A DNA stretch of 56,651 bases from contig JANQPH010000055.1 of assembly GCA_028285405.1 (NCBI GenBank), positions 1-56,651 on the forward strand. Direction: 5' to 3'. How positions within the stretch are numbered: position 1 is the stretch's first letter; each line of letters begins with the position of its first letter. The notes under the pieces are model-generated. The model was given only the letters and a program-made list of their open reading frames with translations. It made no database searches and was not told where the DNA came from. Positions 49,840 to 56,651 of this stretch are shown piece by piece. The position numbers and the translations under genes were made by a program. This DNA is from Thermoleophilia bacterium. Lineage in GTDB: Bacteria; Actinomycetota; Thermoleophilia; Miltoncostaeales; Miltoncostaeaceae.

Positions 49840-50505
49840 GTGTCCGCTTTCCCTCTCCGTGCGAATGAGCTGACGGGCGACGACTCGTTCAATCACATTG
49901 CCAGCGTCCTCGGGCTTGAGGTGGCTGACCTGACGGAGCCGCTCCGCGTCGGCGCGATGCTCGCGGCCGAGGGTGATCCACTTCACCTCTCCGGCTTCGC
50001 CGGCACGCAGATGTATCACTGGACGGGTCGGCGACTCCGCGGGGTGCTGCAGCTGAAAGGCTGGGAGCCCACCGAGGAGGGGCAGGTCCAATACGTCCAG
50101 GACCCGACCGGGGAGCATCGGATCGCGGTCGTGGCAGGAAACGTCGCAACTGGTCGGCCAGGCGAGGACGCGCGTTCGCTCCGACCACGCGGGAGGAACG
50201 GCCGAGAACAGGCGCGCCAGCCAATCCGGGGTCAATTGAGGTTCGACATCGCTCAGCCGCCTGGCGAGGCCCTGGCGAAACCGGTCACCTACGTACTCCT
50301 TCACCACCTGAATCTCGCGCGCGGACTCGTCCAGTCGGAGTTGTCGATCCCGGCCACGACGGATCATGGTGGCGTGATTGCGGACTGGCACCTGCGGGTA
50401 CTACTCCCGGACGTCGACTTCGGAGGCGGGCCGGGGCGCAAGGTCACGGCGCCGCCATCGGCCCCATCGCCTCCCGTCGAAGTCCGTCGGCGCAGATCGG
50501 CATGA
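49840..50505 (+). CDS. Unknown protein paired with an XRE/ImmA gene
   Basis: 221 residues from leaderless GTG 49840. The N-terminal part is alpha/beta (DDSFNHIASVLGLEVADLTEPL, LQLKGWEPTEEGQVQYVQDP). The C-terminal part, KPVTYVLLHHLNLARGLVQSELSIPATTDHGGVIADWHLRVLLPDVDFGG, has a motif pattern I associate with proteins encoded just before XRE-ImmA genes, though I cannot confirm the family here. There is no membrane segment. The last 25 residues are Pro/Arg-rich. The next gene starts 8 nt after its stop. A toxin or effector controlled by the ImmA partner is a fair hypothesis. Confidence 0.7.
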   Translation: MSAFPLRANELTGDDSFNHIASVLGLEVADLTEPLRVGAMLAAEGDPLHLSGFAGTQMYHWTGRRLRGVLQLKGWEPTEEGQVQYVQDPTGEHRIAVVAGNVATGRPGEDARSLRPRGRNGREQARQPIRGQLRFDIAQPPGEALAKPVTYVLLHHLNLARGLVQSELSIPATTDHGGVIADWHLRVLLPDVDFGGGPGRKVTAPPSAPSPPVEVRRRRSA

Positions 50506-50512
50506 TCCCCGC

Positions 50513-51646
50513 GTGGCCACCTTTTCGAGTTCACGCCTCCGTCATGCTCGAGCGCGACGGAGGCGCCGAGTAGCTGACCTCGCAGCGGCTGCGGGAGTCT
50601 CGCCTGGGACGATTTCGAACTACCAGACGGGCGCGACGGTTCCTGACGAGGAGACCCTCGCTCGGATCGCGGCCGAGCTGGACTACCCGGTCGACTTCTT
50701 CCGTCGACCGGAGATCGAGACTCTGGAGAAGGAGTCGGCGAGCTTTCGCTCGCTCAGCCGACTGCGGGCCAGCGACCGAGACGCCGCGCTGGCGGCTGGA
50801 CAGCTCGCGGTGTTGATCTCCGACTGGATGGACGCGGGGTATGAACTGCCGCGCCCGCTGATTCCAGATCACCATGGGGCTGATCCGAACGCTGCCGCGC
50901 ACGCTGTCCGAACGAGCTGGGGGCTTGGGGCCGGGCCGGTGGCCGACATGGTCGGGCTACTCGAGGGTAACGGCGCGCGAGTGTTCTCGCTCAGAGAGGA
51001 CACCTCGGAGATGGACGCGTTCTGCTTCTGGCAGGGGCCGACACCCTTCGTCCTCCTCAACGGGGCGAAATCAGGCGAGCGGAGTCGCTTTGACGCGGCG
51101 CACGAACTCGCCCACTTGGTGCTCCACCGGCGCACGGACATCAGCGGAAGCAGAACTGCAGAGAAGGAGGCGACCGAGTTTGCCTCCGCTTTTCTCATGC
51201 CCGCTGAGGGCTTCCTTGCCTCTGCGCCGCGCTCACCCTCATTGGACGACCTCCTTGAGGTCAAGAAGGTCTGGCGCGTATCCGTCGCTGCTGCCGCAGT
51301 TCGCCTCCATCGTCTCGGCCGCATCACCGAATGGCACTACACGCGGCTGTTCAGGCAGCTCAGCGCACGCGGGTGGCGCACTTCGGAGCCCAGCCCGATC
51401 GCCCGCGAGACGTCACGAGTCTTCCCGCAGATCGCGTCTGATCTCCGCGCGCGCGGCCTGTCGGTCGGGGGCATCGGCGAAGCGCTTGGTGTTCCTCCGG
51501 CCGAGGTCCGTGCCCTGACCTTTGGGCTCGTTGAGGCGGGATCTTCGTCCGAGTCTCTATCGGTCCCCGAGCTGGAGCCGACACAGGCGGTGGGTCGTGG
51601 GCGAGCAGAGCTCCGCGTGCTCCCAGGCGGGGTGCGGCCCCTCTAG
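50513..51646 (+). CDS. XRE helix-turn-helix protein with ImmA/IrrE metallopeptidase domain
   Basis: 377 residues from GTG 50513. An N-terminal XRE-type DNA-binding domain (about 1-65) has VADLAAAAGVSPGTISNYQTGATVPDEETLARIAAELDYPVDFF. The central ImmA/IrrE (COG2856) domain carries the zinc motif HELAH at 197-201, with a third ligand likely in EKEATEFASAFLMP. A C-terminal region with a second predicted helix-turn-helix (LSVGGIGEALGVPPAEVRAL) follows. ImmA-type proteases cleave repressors and control excision of mobile elements or toxin-antitoxin pairs. Here sensor and protease are one chain, next to an unknown partner, in a mobile element. Confidence 0.85.
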   Translation: MATFSSSRLRHARARRRRRVADLAAAAGVSPGTISNYQTGATVPDEETLARIAAELDYPVDFFRRPEIETLEKESASFRSLSRLRASDRDAALAAGQLAVLISDWMDAGYELPRPLIPDHHGADPNAAAHAVRTSWGLGAGPVADMVGLLEGNGARVFSLREDTSEMDAFCFWQGPTPFVLLNGAKSGERSRFDAAHELAHLVLHRRTDISGSRTAEKEATEFASAFLMPAEGFLASAPRSPSLDDLLEVKKVWRVSVAAAAVRLHRLGRITEWHYTRLFRQLSARGWRTSEPSPIARETSRVFPQIASDLRARGLSVGGIGEALGVPPAEVRALTFGLVEAGSSSESLSVPELEPTQAVGRGRAELRVLPGGVRPL

Positions 51647-51663
51647 CAGGCGGTCGCAGCGCC

Positions 51664-51681
51664 GTCGCACACCTGTCGCAC
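51664..51681. repeat. Putative integrase arm-type site, right
   Basis: GTCGCACACCTGTCGCAC, two GTCGCAC units 11 bp apart, 17 of 18 identical and same orientation as 46932-46949. It lies 120 bp inside attR. Confidence 0.6.
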
Positions 51682-51801
51682 GCCCCGCGTGGAACTCGGG
51701 GGCAAGTGGGGGCAACGGGGCGCGGTGCCGAGAGGCCGAGAACCCGTCGGTGATGGGCGTCTCTTGACCCCGGTTTCCCTCACGTGCCGTCGGCTGGGGA
51801 A

Positions 51802-51844
51802 GCTGGCAGCGTAGAGGTCGCGGGTTCGAGCCCCGCATCCTCCA
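51802..51844 (+). repeat. attR, 43-bp copy of the tRNA-Ala 3' half
   Basis: Identical to 46815-46857. It is not a functional tRNA because the 5' half is absent. Right boundary of the element. Confidence 0.92.
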
Positions 51845-51853
51845 TTACTCGAG

Positions 51854-51877
51854 AACCCCGTCGCGACGGGGTTTTTT
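51854..51877 (+). terminator. Original tRNA-Ala terminator
   Basis: AACCCCGTCG (51854-51863) against CGACGGGGTT (51864-51873), a perfect 20-bp palindrome, followed by TTTT. It lies 9 bp past attR and would have ended the tRNA transcript before the insertion. Confidence 0.85.
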
Positions 51878-51961
51878 CGTGGCCGGAGAGGGGCGCTTGC
51901 AGGCCGCGCGCGCTCGGCCGAAGATGGGGCATCCATCGAGACCCGATCGTGGAGCTCAACG

Positions 51962-53452
51962 ATGCCCGAGACCCCGCCGCTTCCGATCATCTACGTCCGC
52001 GGCTACGCCATGCGGGACAAGGACATCCAGGGAACCGTTGACGACCCCTTCTACGGGTTCTCGCGTGGGTCCACCCACGTGCGGATCGGGGCCGACAACG
52101 AGCCGCGGTTCTTCGGATTCGAGGGCGCCCTGCTCCGCCTGATGACCGACTGGGGCTACACGGATCGCTACGAGCGCGGGCTGCAGCCCGGCCCGACGCG
52201 GCCGGGGGTCGACGGGGCCGGCACCGCGGGCGCGCTCGACGACCTTCCGCCGGGGATCTGGATCTATCGCTACTACGACGTCTCGACGGGCTCCCACGGC
52301 CACGACGACACCACGCGCTTGCCCATCGAGGAGGCGGCCGAGGGTTTGTACGACCTGGTGCGGCATATCCGCAGGGAGCGGGGCCAGAAGGTCGTCCTCG
52401 TAGCCCACTCCATGGGCGGACTCGTCTGTCGGAGCCTGATCGAGCGCACGTACCGGATGAAGTCCGAGCTGGCCTCGGACGACATCGACCGGGTCTTCAC
52501 CTACGCGACGCCGCACGGAGGGATCGACTTCGTGCGGGCGGCGGACATCCTCGAGAAGGCCCGTGACTTCTTCGGACCGTGGGACATGGACACGTTCGGC
52601 GATGACCGGATGCAGGAGTTCCTGCGGGTGGAGGGCGACGAGGCGCGTGAGCAGGCGGGCTTCGATCCGCGCCGGCTGCTCGACACGGACAACTTCGATC
52701 CCTCGCGGGTCTTCTGTCTCGTCGGGACAAACGCCGACGACTACAGCGGGGTGATCTCGAAGGTCGTGGGCATCAAGAGCGACGGGCTGGTCCAGACCGA
52801 CGAGGCGTCGGTCGTCGACTCGCCGACCGCATGGGTGCATCGCTCCCACGGCGGGCGCTACGGGATCGTCAACTCGGAGGAGGGGTATCAGCACCTGCAG
52901 CGCTTCCTGTTCGGCGACACCAGGATCCACGCGTCGCTGCGGGGGGTCGAGGGGTTGTCGGCCGCGGGCGGTCCCAGGCACCAGGCGGAGGTGACCCTCG
53001 CCATCCGTGGCCTGCCGATCCTGCTGCACGAGCGCACGGCCGCCCACCACTGCCCGATCGAGGTCGAGCCGGGCACCGAGATCGTGGACCTGCTCACGAC
53101 CTACCTCTCGTCCGACCTCGTTCCCGAGGGCGGCGACGGCTGGATGCGCTACGTGATCTCGCTGAAGGTCGCCGAGTTGCCGCCGTCGGACCGGTGGGGG
53201 GTTGGCTTCGACTTCCGCGACTTCACCGAGCAGCTGCCTGCGTGGGAGGACCGGCTGCTCGTCGCCATTCGCCGGGATGGCGAGCAGCACCGGACCGAGG
53301 CGGTCTGGCACTCGGCCGGGACCAGGGAGGAGTCACGCGGTGCGCAGCTGAGCATCTCCCTGCCGGAGCAGGGCCGTGAGGTCGCCGGACCCGACGCCGC
53401 GGTCGTGCTGGCGCTGTCGGAGTGGACACCGGCTCGCGCGCGCTCGTCGTGA
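51962..53452 (+). CDS. Alpha/beta hydrolase, esterase/lipase-like
   Basis: 496 residues from ATG 51962 with GGAG upstream. The N-terminus IIYVRGYAMRDKD and the nucleophile elbow VVLVAHSMGGLVCRSLIER (GxSxG as AHSMGG) follow the alpha/beta hydrolase fold of PGAP1/lipase-type enzymes. ATPHGGIDFV and GLVQTDEASVVDS suggest the catalytic Asp region, and a His in WVHRSHGG. The C-terminal 170 residues form a beta-rich region of unknown role (VTLAIRGLPILLHERTAAHHCPIEVEPGTEIVDLL). No signal peptide is visible, so it seems cytosolic. The substrate is unknown. First chromosomal gene right of the element. Confidence 0.8.
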   Translation: MPETPPLPIIYVRGYAMRDKDIQGTVDDPFYGFSRGSTHVRIGADNEPRFFGFEGALLRLMTDWGYTDRYERGLQPGPTRPGVDGAGTAGALDDLPPGIWIYRYYDVSTGSHGHDDTTRLPIEEAAEGLYDLVRHIRRERGQKVVLVAHSMGGLVCRSLIERTYRMKSELASDDIDRVFTYATPHGGIDFVRAADILEKARDFFGPWDMDTFGDDRMQEFLRVEGDEAREQAGFDPRRLLDTDNFDPSRVFCLVGTNADDYSGVISKVVGIKSDGLVQTDEASVVDSPTAWVHRSHGGRYGIVNSEEGYQHLQRFLFGDTRIHASLRGVEGLSAAGGPRHQAEVTLAIRGLPILLHERTAAHHCPIEVEPGTEIVDLLTTYLSSDLVPEGGDGWMRYVISLKVAELPPSDRWGVGFDFRDFTEQLPAWEDRLLVAIRRDGEQHRTEAVWHSAGTREESRGAQLSISLPEQGREVAGPDAAVVLALSEWTPARARSS

Positions 53453-53479
53453 GCGGGATCGTCGGAGATCGCCGCGATG

Positions 53480-53485
53480 TAGGCT
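53480..53485 (+). promoter_or_regulatory. -10 box of a leaderless promoter (TAGGCT)
   Basis: TAGGCT, 6 nt, then ATG 53492. Confidence 0.55.
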
Positions 53486-53491
53486 CGCGCG

Positions 53492-53710
53492 ATGCTCCAA
53501 CGGCTGCACTGGCGACGGGTCCTCATCGTGGGGGTCGTCATCGCCGCCCTGCTGACGATCTTCGCGATCATCACCCAGTCGGCGTTCTGGTTCCTCATGG
53601 GCGGCGCCGTGCTGATGGCGACTGGAACGTTTCTCTTCATCATCGGCTCGCTCCAGAAGCAGCAGCCCCAGCAGAAGAAGAAGCCGGGCCCGAAGCGCAA
53701 GCGCCGCTGA
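53492..53710 (+). CDS. Small two-helix membrane protein with a lysine-rich tail
   Basis: 72 residues from leaderless ATG 53492. Helices VLIVGVVIAALLTIFAIITQ and FLMGGAVLMATGTFLFIIGSL, then KQQPQQKKKPGPKRKRR, a basic tail likely facing the cytosol or binding lipid or nucleic acid. No family is recognised. It is convergent with a 41-residue membrane peptide gene. Confidence 0.6.
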   Translation: MLQRLHWRRVLIVGVVIAALLTIFAIITQSAFWFLMGGAVLMATGTFLFIIGSLQKQQPQQKKKPGPKRKRR

Positions 53711-53725
53711 CCGGCCGGCGGCGCC

Positions 53726-53851
53726 TCAGCCGCCCGCGAGCGCGGCGATGACGCCGATGAGCCCCATCACGACGAGGATCACGGCGGCGAGCGCGATCGC
53801 CTTGAGCTTGCAGCGCACCCACGCCGCCAGCTCTGGCCCCGTCCACCACAC
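53726..53851 (-). CDS. 41-residue membrane peptide from a leaderless promoter
   Basis: GTG 53851 follows TACGGT (53863-53858) by 6 nt. The 41 residues, VWWTGPELAAWVRCKLKAIALAA followed by VILVVMGLIGVIAALAGG, make a short amphipathic region and one membrane helix. It is convergent with the 72-residue membrane protein gene (stops 15 bp apart) and divergent from the PhoU-like gene. Small size limits certainty; the matching -10 layout and clean helix support it. Confidence 0.5.
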   Translation of the reverse strand: MWWTGPELAAWVRCKLKAIALAAVILVVMGLIGVIAALAGG

Positions 53852-53922
53852 GCAACGACCGTAGCGCGATCGGACGCCGCGGGCCGCGTCAGGTAGAACT
53901 CAGAGTCGGGGGGCGCAGCAGG

Positions 53923-54657
53923 ATGGGCACGGACGAACCAGACACGGCTGACGGCACGCCGGCGGGCGCGGCGGAGCCGACCGGGCTCCAGGCCGAGATC
54001 GCGGTCATCCGCGATGGCCTCGGTGATCTCGCGACCCTCGTCCTCCAGCAGGTCGAGCGGTCGGTCGCTGCCTGGCTGGAGGGCGACGTCGAGTCGGCGC
54101 AGGCGGTGATCGACAGCGACGAGGCCATCGACCAGCGCAGCGCCGCGCTCGAGGAGCAGATCATGTCCGTGCACCAGCGCTGGACGACCTTCGCCTCCGA
54201 CCTGCGCCTGCTCCACATGGGGCTGATCGAGGCCGTCGCGCTCGAGCGTGTCGGCAACCTGGCCACGGAGATCGCGAAGCTGGCGATGGCCGCGCCTCGG
54301 CCGGAGCCCGACGTCCGGCAGGTGCAGGATGCGATCCGCAGGATGGGCGAGCACGCCGTGGATGCGCTCTCGAACGGCGCCCAGGCCGTCGTCCGAGCCG
54401 ACGTCGATGCGGGGGAGGGGGCCTGTGACGAATGGCGCAGGGTCGAGCCGATGCTCGAGCAGGTCCTGTCAGAGGTGTCGGCCCTCGAGGAGGGCAACAC
54501 CTCTCGCCGCTGGTCCGCGTCGGCCGTCCTGGTGGCCCGGCATCTCGAGCGGGTCGCCAACAACGCCTGCGAGCTGGGTGGCCGAGTCCGGTTCATGGTG
54601 ACCGGTGAGCCCCGCGGCGAGGTCGGCAGCGAGCGGGACGACAGCGCCGAGGGCTGA
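53923..54657 (+). CDS. PhoU-like protein
   Basis: 244 residues from ATG 53923. After an acidic, disordered start, two related three-helix bundles follow: LQAEIAVIRDGLGDLATLVLQQVERSVAAWLEGDVESAQAVIDSDEAIDQRSAALEEQ and the second containing QDAIRRMGEHAVDAL and HLERVANNACELGGRVRFMV. The ExxD metal-binding motif is seen as DSDEAIDQ in the first bundle and HLERVANN in the second. PhoU proteins damp the phosphate transporter/two-component signal. No pst or phoR/phoB genes lie here, so it may be a second PhoU paralog. Confidence 0.83.
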   Translation: MGTDEPDTADGTPAGAAEPTGLQAEIAVIRDGLGDLATLVLQQVERSVAAWLEGDVESAQAVIDSDEAIDQRSAALEEQIMSVHQRWTTFASDLRLLHMGLIEAVALERVGNLATEIAKLAMAAPRPEPDVRQVQDAIRRMGEHAVDALSNGAQAVVRADVDAGEGACDEWRRVEPMLEQVLSEVSALEEGNTSRRWSASAVLVARHLERVANNACELGGRVRFMVTGEPRGEVGSERDDSAEG

Positions 54658-54669
54658 GCCGGTGGGCGC

Positions 54670-56651
54670 CTAGGCGCGTCGGATGCGCGCGTCGAGCACG
54701 ACCGCCCCCGACCCGGGCTCCAGGGCGCGGACCGGGTTCAGGTCCATCTCGGCCAGCAGCGGCTGCTCGGCGGCCAGTCGCCCCACCCGGAGCACGACGT
54801 CCTCGAGCGCGGCACGGTCGGCCGCCGGGGCGCCTCGATAGCCGTCGAGCAGGGGTGCTCCCCGCAGCCCGCTCCACAGGTGTGCCGCCGCACGAGCTCC
54901 GAGCGGCGCGAGCGCGACCGAGCGGTCCCCCCAGAGCTCGGCCTGGACCCCGCCGAGCCCGGCGAGGATCAGCGGCCCGAAGACCGGATCCGTGACGGCG
55001 CCGACGATGAGGTCGAGACCGGCGGGAACCTGCTCCTGCACGAGGACGCCCTGGAAGGCGCCGCGGTAGCCAGCCGACTCGATCCGTGCCTCGATCGCGC
55101 CGTATGCGGCCGCCGCCGCCGGGGGGGAGGCGCATCCGAGCACCACGCCGCCGACGTCGGTCTTGTGGGTGATCACGTCGGACAGCAGCTTCACCGCGAC
55201 CTTGCCGCCGATCTCGGCTTGGGCGGCCGCGGCCTCGTCGGCGGTCCGCGCGACCCTGCTCCGCGCGAGGCGCAGGCCGTAGGCGGACAGGAGCGCCTCG
55301 GTGGCGTCCGAGTCCAGCCACTGCCCTTCGGGCACGTCGGCGAGGATGAGTCGGCCGGCCGAGGTGTCGATCCCGGAGACGGGCTCGACCGGGTCGGGAG
55401 TGCGCCGGCTCGCCCGGCCCGCGCTAACACAGTGGTCGAGCGCACGGACGGCCCCTTCGGGAAACGCCAGCCACGGCACGGGCCACTCCTCGCCGTGTTC
55501 GGGCGGAGGCGGGTCCTCGCCGAGGAGGCATCCGATGATCGGGAGCCCGTCGCCGGCCTGCGCCTGGACGGCGGCGAGCACCCCGCGCCAGTCGCCTCCG
55601 CGCGTGGGGGTGTGGATGGCGAGGATCGCGTCGCAGACGCCGGCCGCCTTGATGGACTCGATCGACGCCGTGTAGGCCTCCGGGCCGGCGCCGGCACCGA
55701 GGTCGACGGGGTTCGCCGGGCCCGCGACGGCCGGCGCCGAGGCCCGCACCTGCTCCCGGAGCGCGTCGTCGAAGGGCGGCACGCTGAGCCCGCGGCCCTC
55801 GCAGGCGTCCGCGGCCAGGATGGCCGGCCCGCCGGCGTTGCTGACGATCGCGATCCGCTCGCCCTGGGGCAGCGGCTGGCCCGAGAGCGCCAGGCCGGCC
55901 TCGAAGAGCTCGGAGACGGTGTCCACCCGAACGACGCCGGCCAGCCGGAACAGGGCATCCGTGGGAGCGTCGCCGGCGGCCAGGGCGGCGGTGTGCGAGC
56001 CGGCCGCGCGCTGGCCGGCGGCGCTCCGGCCGCTCTTCAGCGCCACGATCGGCGTGGTCCGAGCGACGCTTCGCGCAAGCCGAACGAAGCGACGAGGGTT
56101 GCCGAAGCCCTCCAGGTAGAGGAGGACGACCCGTGTCTGCTCGTCGTGGCCCCACCAGGCCAGGAGGTCATTCGAGGAGATGTCCGCCTTGTTGCCGAGG
56201 CTGGCGAAGGCCGAAAGGCCGATGCCGTTGCGCGCACAGAACGCGAGTGCGCCGATCCCGAGGCCTCCCGACTGCGAGGCGAACGCGATCCGCCCCTGCG
56301 GGGGCCGCTCCGGGCCGAAGGTGGCATCGAACGGGCGCTCCGGGTCGGTGACCGCCAGGCCGAGACAGTTCGGCCCGAGGACGCGGAGCCCCCCGGTGTT
56401 GGCGATGTGCAGCAGCTCGGACTCGAGCTCGGCACCCTCGGGCCCGACCTCCGAGAAGCCCGAGGAGATGACTACCAGCGCCCGGGCGCCGACGGCGACC
56501 GCATCGCGGGCGACGGCCGGTACGGCCGGGGCAGGGACGGCGACCACGACCAGATCGACCGGCCCGGGGCAGTCGGCGAGGCTCGGATACAAGGGCTGGC
56601 CATCGATCTCGCCTCCGGAGCGGCTCACGCCGTACACGGGCCCCGGAAAGC
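54670..56651 (-). CDS. ADP-forming acyl-CoA synthetase (acetate--CoA ligase type), N-terminus beyond the window
   Basis: At least 660 residues; the frame runs past the right edge. The order is CoA-binding domain (GRLYPSL-like start region, VDLVVVAVPAPAVPAVARDAVAVGARALVVISSGFSE), succinyl-CoA ligase-like domain (GRIAFASQSGGLGIGALAFCARNGIG, AGSHTAALAAGDAPTDALFRLAGVVRV), and an ATP-grasp domain (IGGKVAVKLLSDVITHKTDVGGVVLGC, GVLVQEQVPAGLDLIVGAVTDPVFGPLILAGLGG, LAEMDLNPVRAL). This alpha-beta fusion makes ATP from acyl-CoA or activates acids. A histidine that would be phosphorylated is in AGSHTAA. No acetyltransferase domain is seen at the C-terminus. Confidence 0.85.
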   Translation of the reverse strand, partial: FPGPVYGVSRSGGEIDGQPLYPSLADCPGPVDLVVVAVPAPAVPAVARDAVAVGARALVVISSGFSEVGPEGAELESELLHIANTGGLRVLGPNCLGLAVTDPERPFDATFGPERPPQGRIAFASQSGGLGIGALAFCARNGIGLSAFASLGNKADISSNDLLAWWGHDEQTRVVLLYLEGFGNPRRFVRLARSVARTTPIVALKSGRSAAGQRAAGSHTAALAAGDAPTDALFRLAGVVRVDTVSELFEAGLALSGQPLPQGERIAIVSNAGGPAILAADACEGRGLSVPPFDDALREQVRASAPAVAGPANPVDLGAGAGPEAYTASIESIKAAGVCDAILAIHTPTRGGDWRGVLAAVQAQAGDGLPIIGCLLGEDPPPPEHGEEWPVPWLAFPEGAVRALDHCVSAGRASRRTPDPVEPVSGIDTSAGRLILADVPEGQWLDSDATEALLSAYGLRLARSRVARTADEAAAAQAEIGGKVAVKLLSDVITHKTDVGGVVLGCASPPAAAAAYGAIEARIESAGYRGAFQGVLVQEQVPAGLDLIVGAVTDPVFGPLILAGLGGVQAELWGDRSVALAPLGARAAAHLWSGLRGAPLLDGYRGAPAADRAALEDVVLRVGRLAAEQPLLAEMDLNPVRALEPGSGAVVLDARIRRA

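Larger units (their letters stand above)
46815..51844. mobile_element. 5-kb integrated element in tRNA-Ala (degraded prophage or small satellite-like island)
   Basis: Bounded by a 43-bp direct repeat, with a tyrosine integrase gene pointing into the tRNA at the left end. Contents from left: integrase, two small genes coupled to it, divergent small gene, truncated phage capsid gene, unknown leaderless gene, XRE/ImmA regulator. Near-identical 18-bp sites (46932-46949 and 51664-51681) near the two ends look like integrase arm sites. There are no replication, portal, tail or lysis genes, so it cannot be an autonomous phage. Confidence 0.88.

Noticed and set aside
49741-50391. 216-codon minus-strand frame opposite the element's unknown gene
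   Set aside because: The plus-strand gene has a -35/-10, leaderless start and a coupled neighbour; the minus frame has none and a shadow-like composition.
51557-51838. Minus-strand frame carrying a tRNA-antisense-like peptide at attR
   Set aside because: It is antisense to the tRNA fragment and the ImmA gene end; such peptides are a known annotation artefact of tRNA-derived repeats.
1-56651. CRISPR arrays, insertion sequences, rRNA genes and replication origins
   Set aside because: No regularly spaced repeats, transposase motifs, rRNA sequence or DnaA-box clusters were seen.

Overview
The window is about 56.7 kb of very GC-rich chromosomal DNA. It is dense with genes, has many 4-bp ATGA/GTGA overlaps, and its housekeeping gene order and protein character suit a high-GC actinobacterium. 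An actinobacterial-type MreB, a chromosomal tig-clpP-clpX-valS-folC-ndk-maf-mreBCD-mrdA-rodA-rng-rplU-rpmA-obg-proBA-nadD-rsfS run, HtaA-like secreted proteins and leaderless GTG starts suggest a Thermoleophilia-like lineage (Solirubrobacterales/Gaiellales). The class is inference; no rRNA is present.

Layout. 1-2205: an ECF sigma/anti-sigma pair facing a secreted HtaA-like protein, with two matching divergent ECF-type promoters between them. 2308-8608: mixed genes, including a TIGR01777 epimerase, a renalase-like flavoprotein with a probable frameshift at a G7 run, a CPD photolyase, an AI-2E family transporter and a secreted protein. 8793-14396: mutS2, a divergent pair (unknown small protein and nitroreductase), tRNA-Arg, and a secreted YkuD L,D-transpeptidase. 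14491-18099: the NAD operon nadB-nadA-nadC behind an operator-like inverted repeat. 18107-20453: a RibBA-like protein that has lost its catalytic residues, divergent from a Fur-family regulator, then birA. 20531-23055: an ABC exporter whose ATPase is fused to a membrane anchor and a RodZ-type DUF4115 domain, with a zinc-ribbon permease partner. 23192-46717: tRNA-His and tRNA-Leu, then the long core block for protein quality control (tig, clpP, clpX), valyl-tRNA synthesis, folate, cell shape (mreBCD, mrdA, rodA), RNase G, ribosomal L21/L27, a shortened Obg, proline synthesis, nadD and rsfS.

46785-51844: tRNA-Ala(GGC) carries a 5-kb integrated element bounded by a 43-bp direct repeat (attL inside the tRNA, attR at 51802-51844). 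It holds a three-gene integrase operon with coupled GTGA overlaps, a divergent small gene, an N-terminally truncated HK97-type capsid remnant, and a leaderless two-gene cassette (unknown 221-aa protein plus an XRE/ImmA metallopeptidase). Matching 18-bp sites near both ends look like integrase arm sites. 51962-56651: chromosome again, with an alpha/beta hydrolase, two tiny membrane proteins, a PhoU-like protein and the start-less end of an ADP-forming acyl-CoA synthetase.

Two genome-level signals stand out. First, at least eight genes have a TANNNT -10 box 6-7 nt before the start codon, which implies leaderless mRNAs. Second, several core genes (maf, rsfS, rng, folC, probably birA) have no canonical start where the conserved N-terminus requires one. 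They have instead a CTG overlapping the upstream stop as CTGA; mreB and nadD lack even that and appear to start at ATC or another rare codon.
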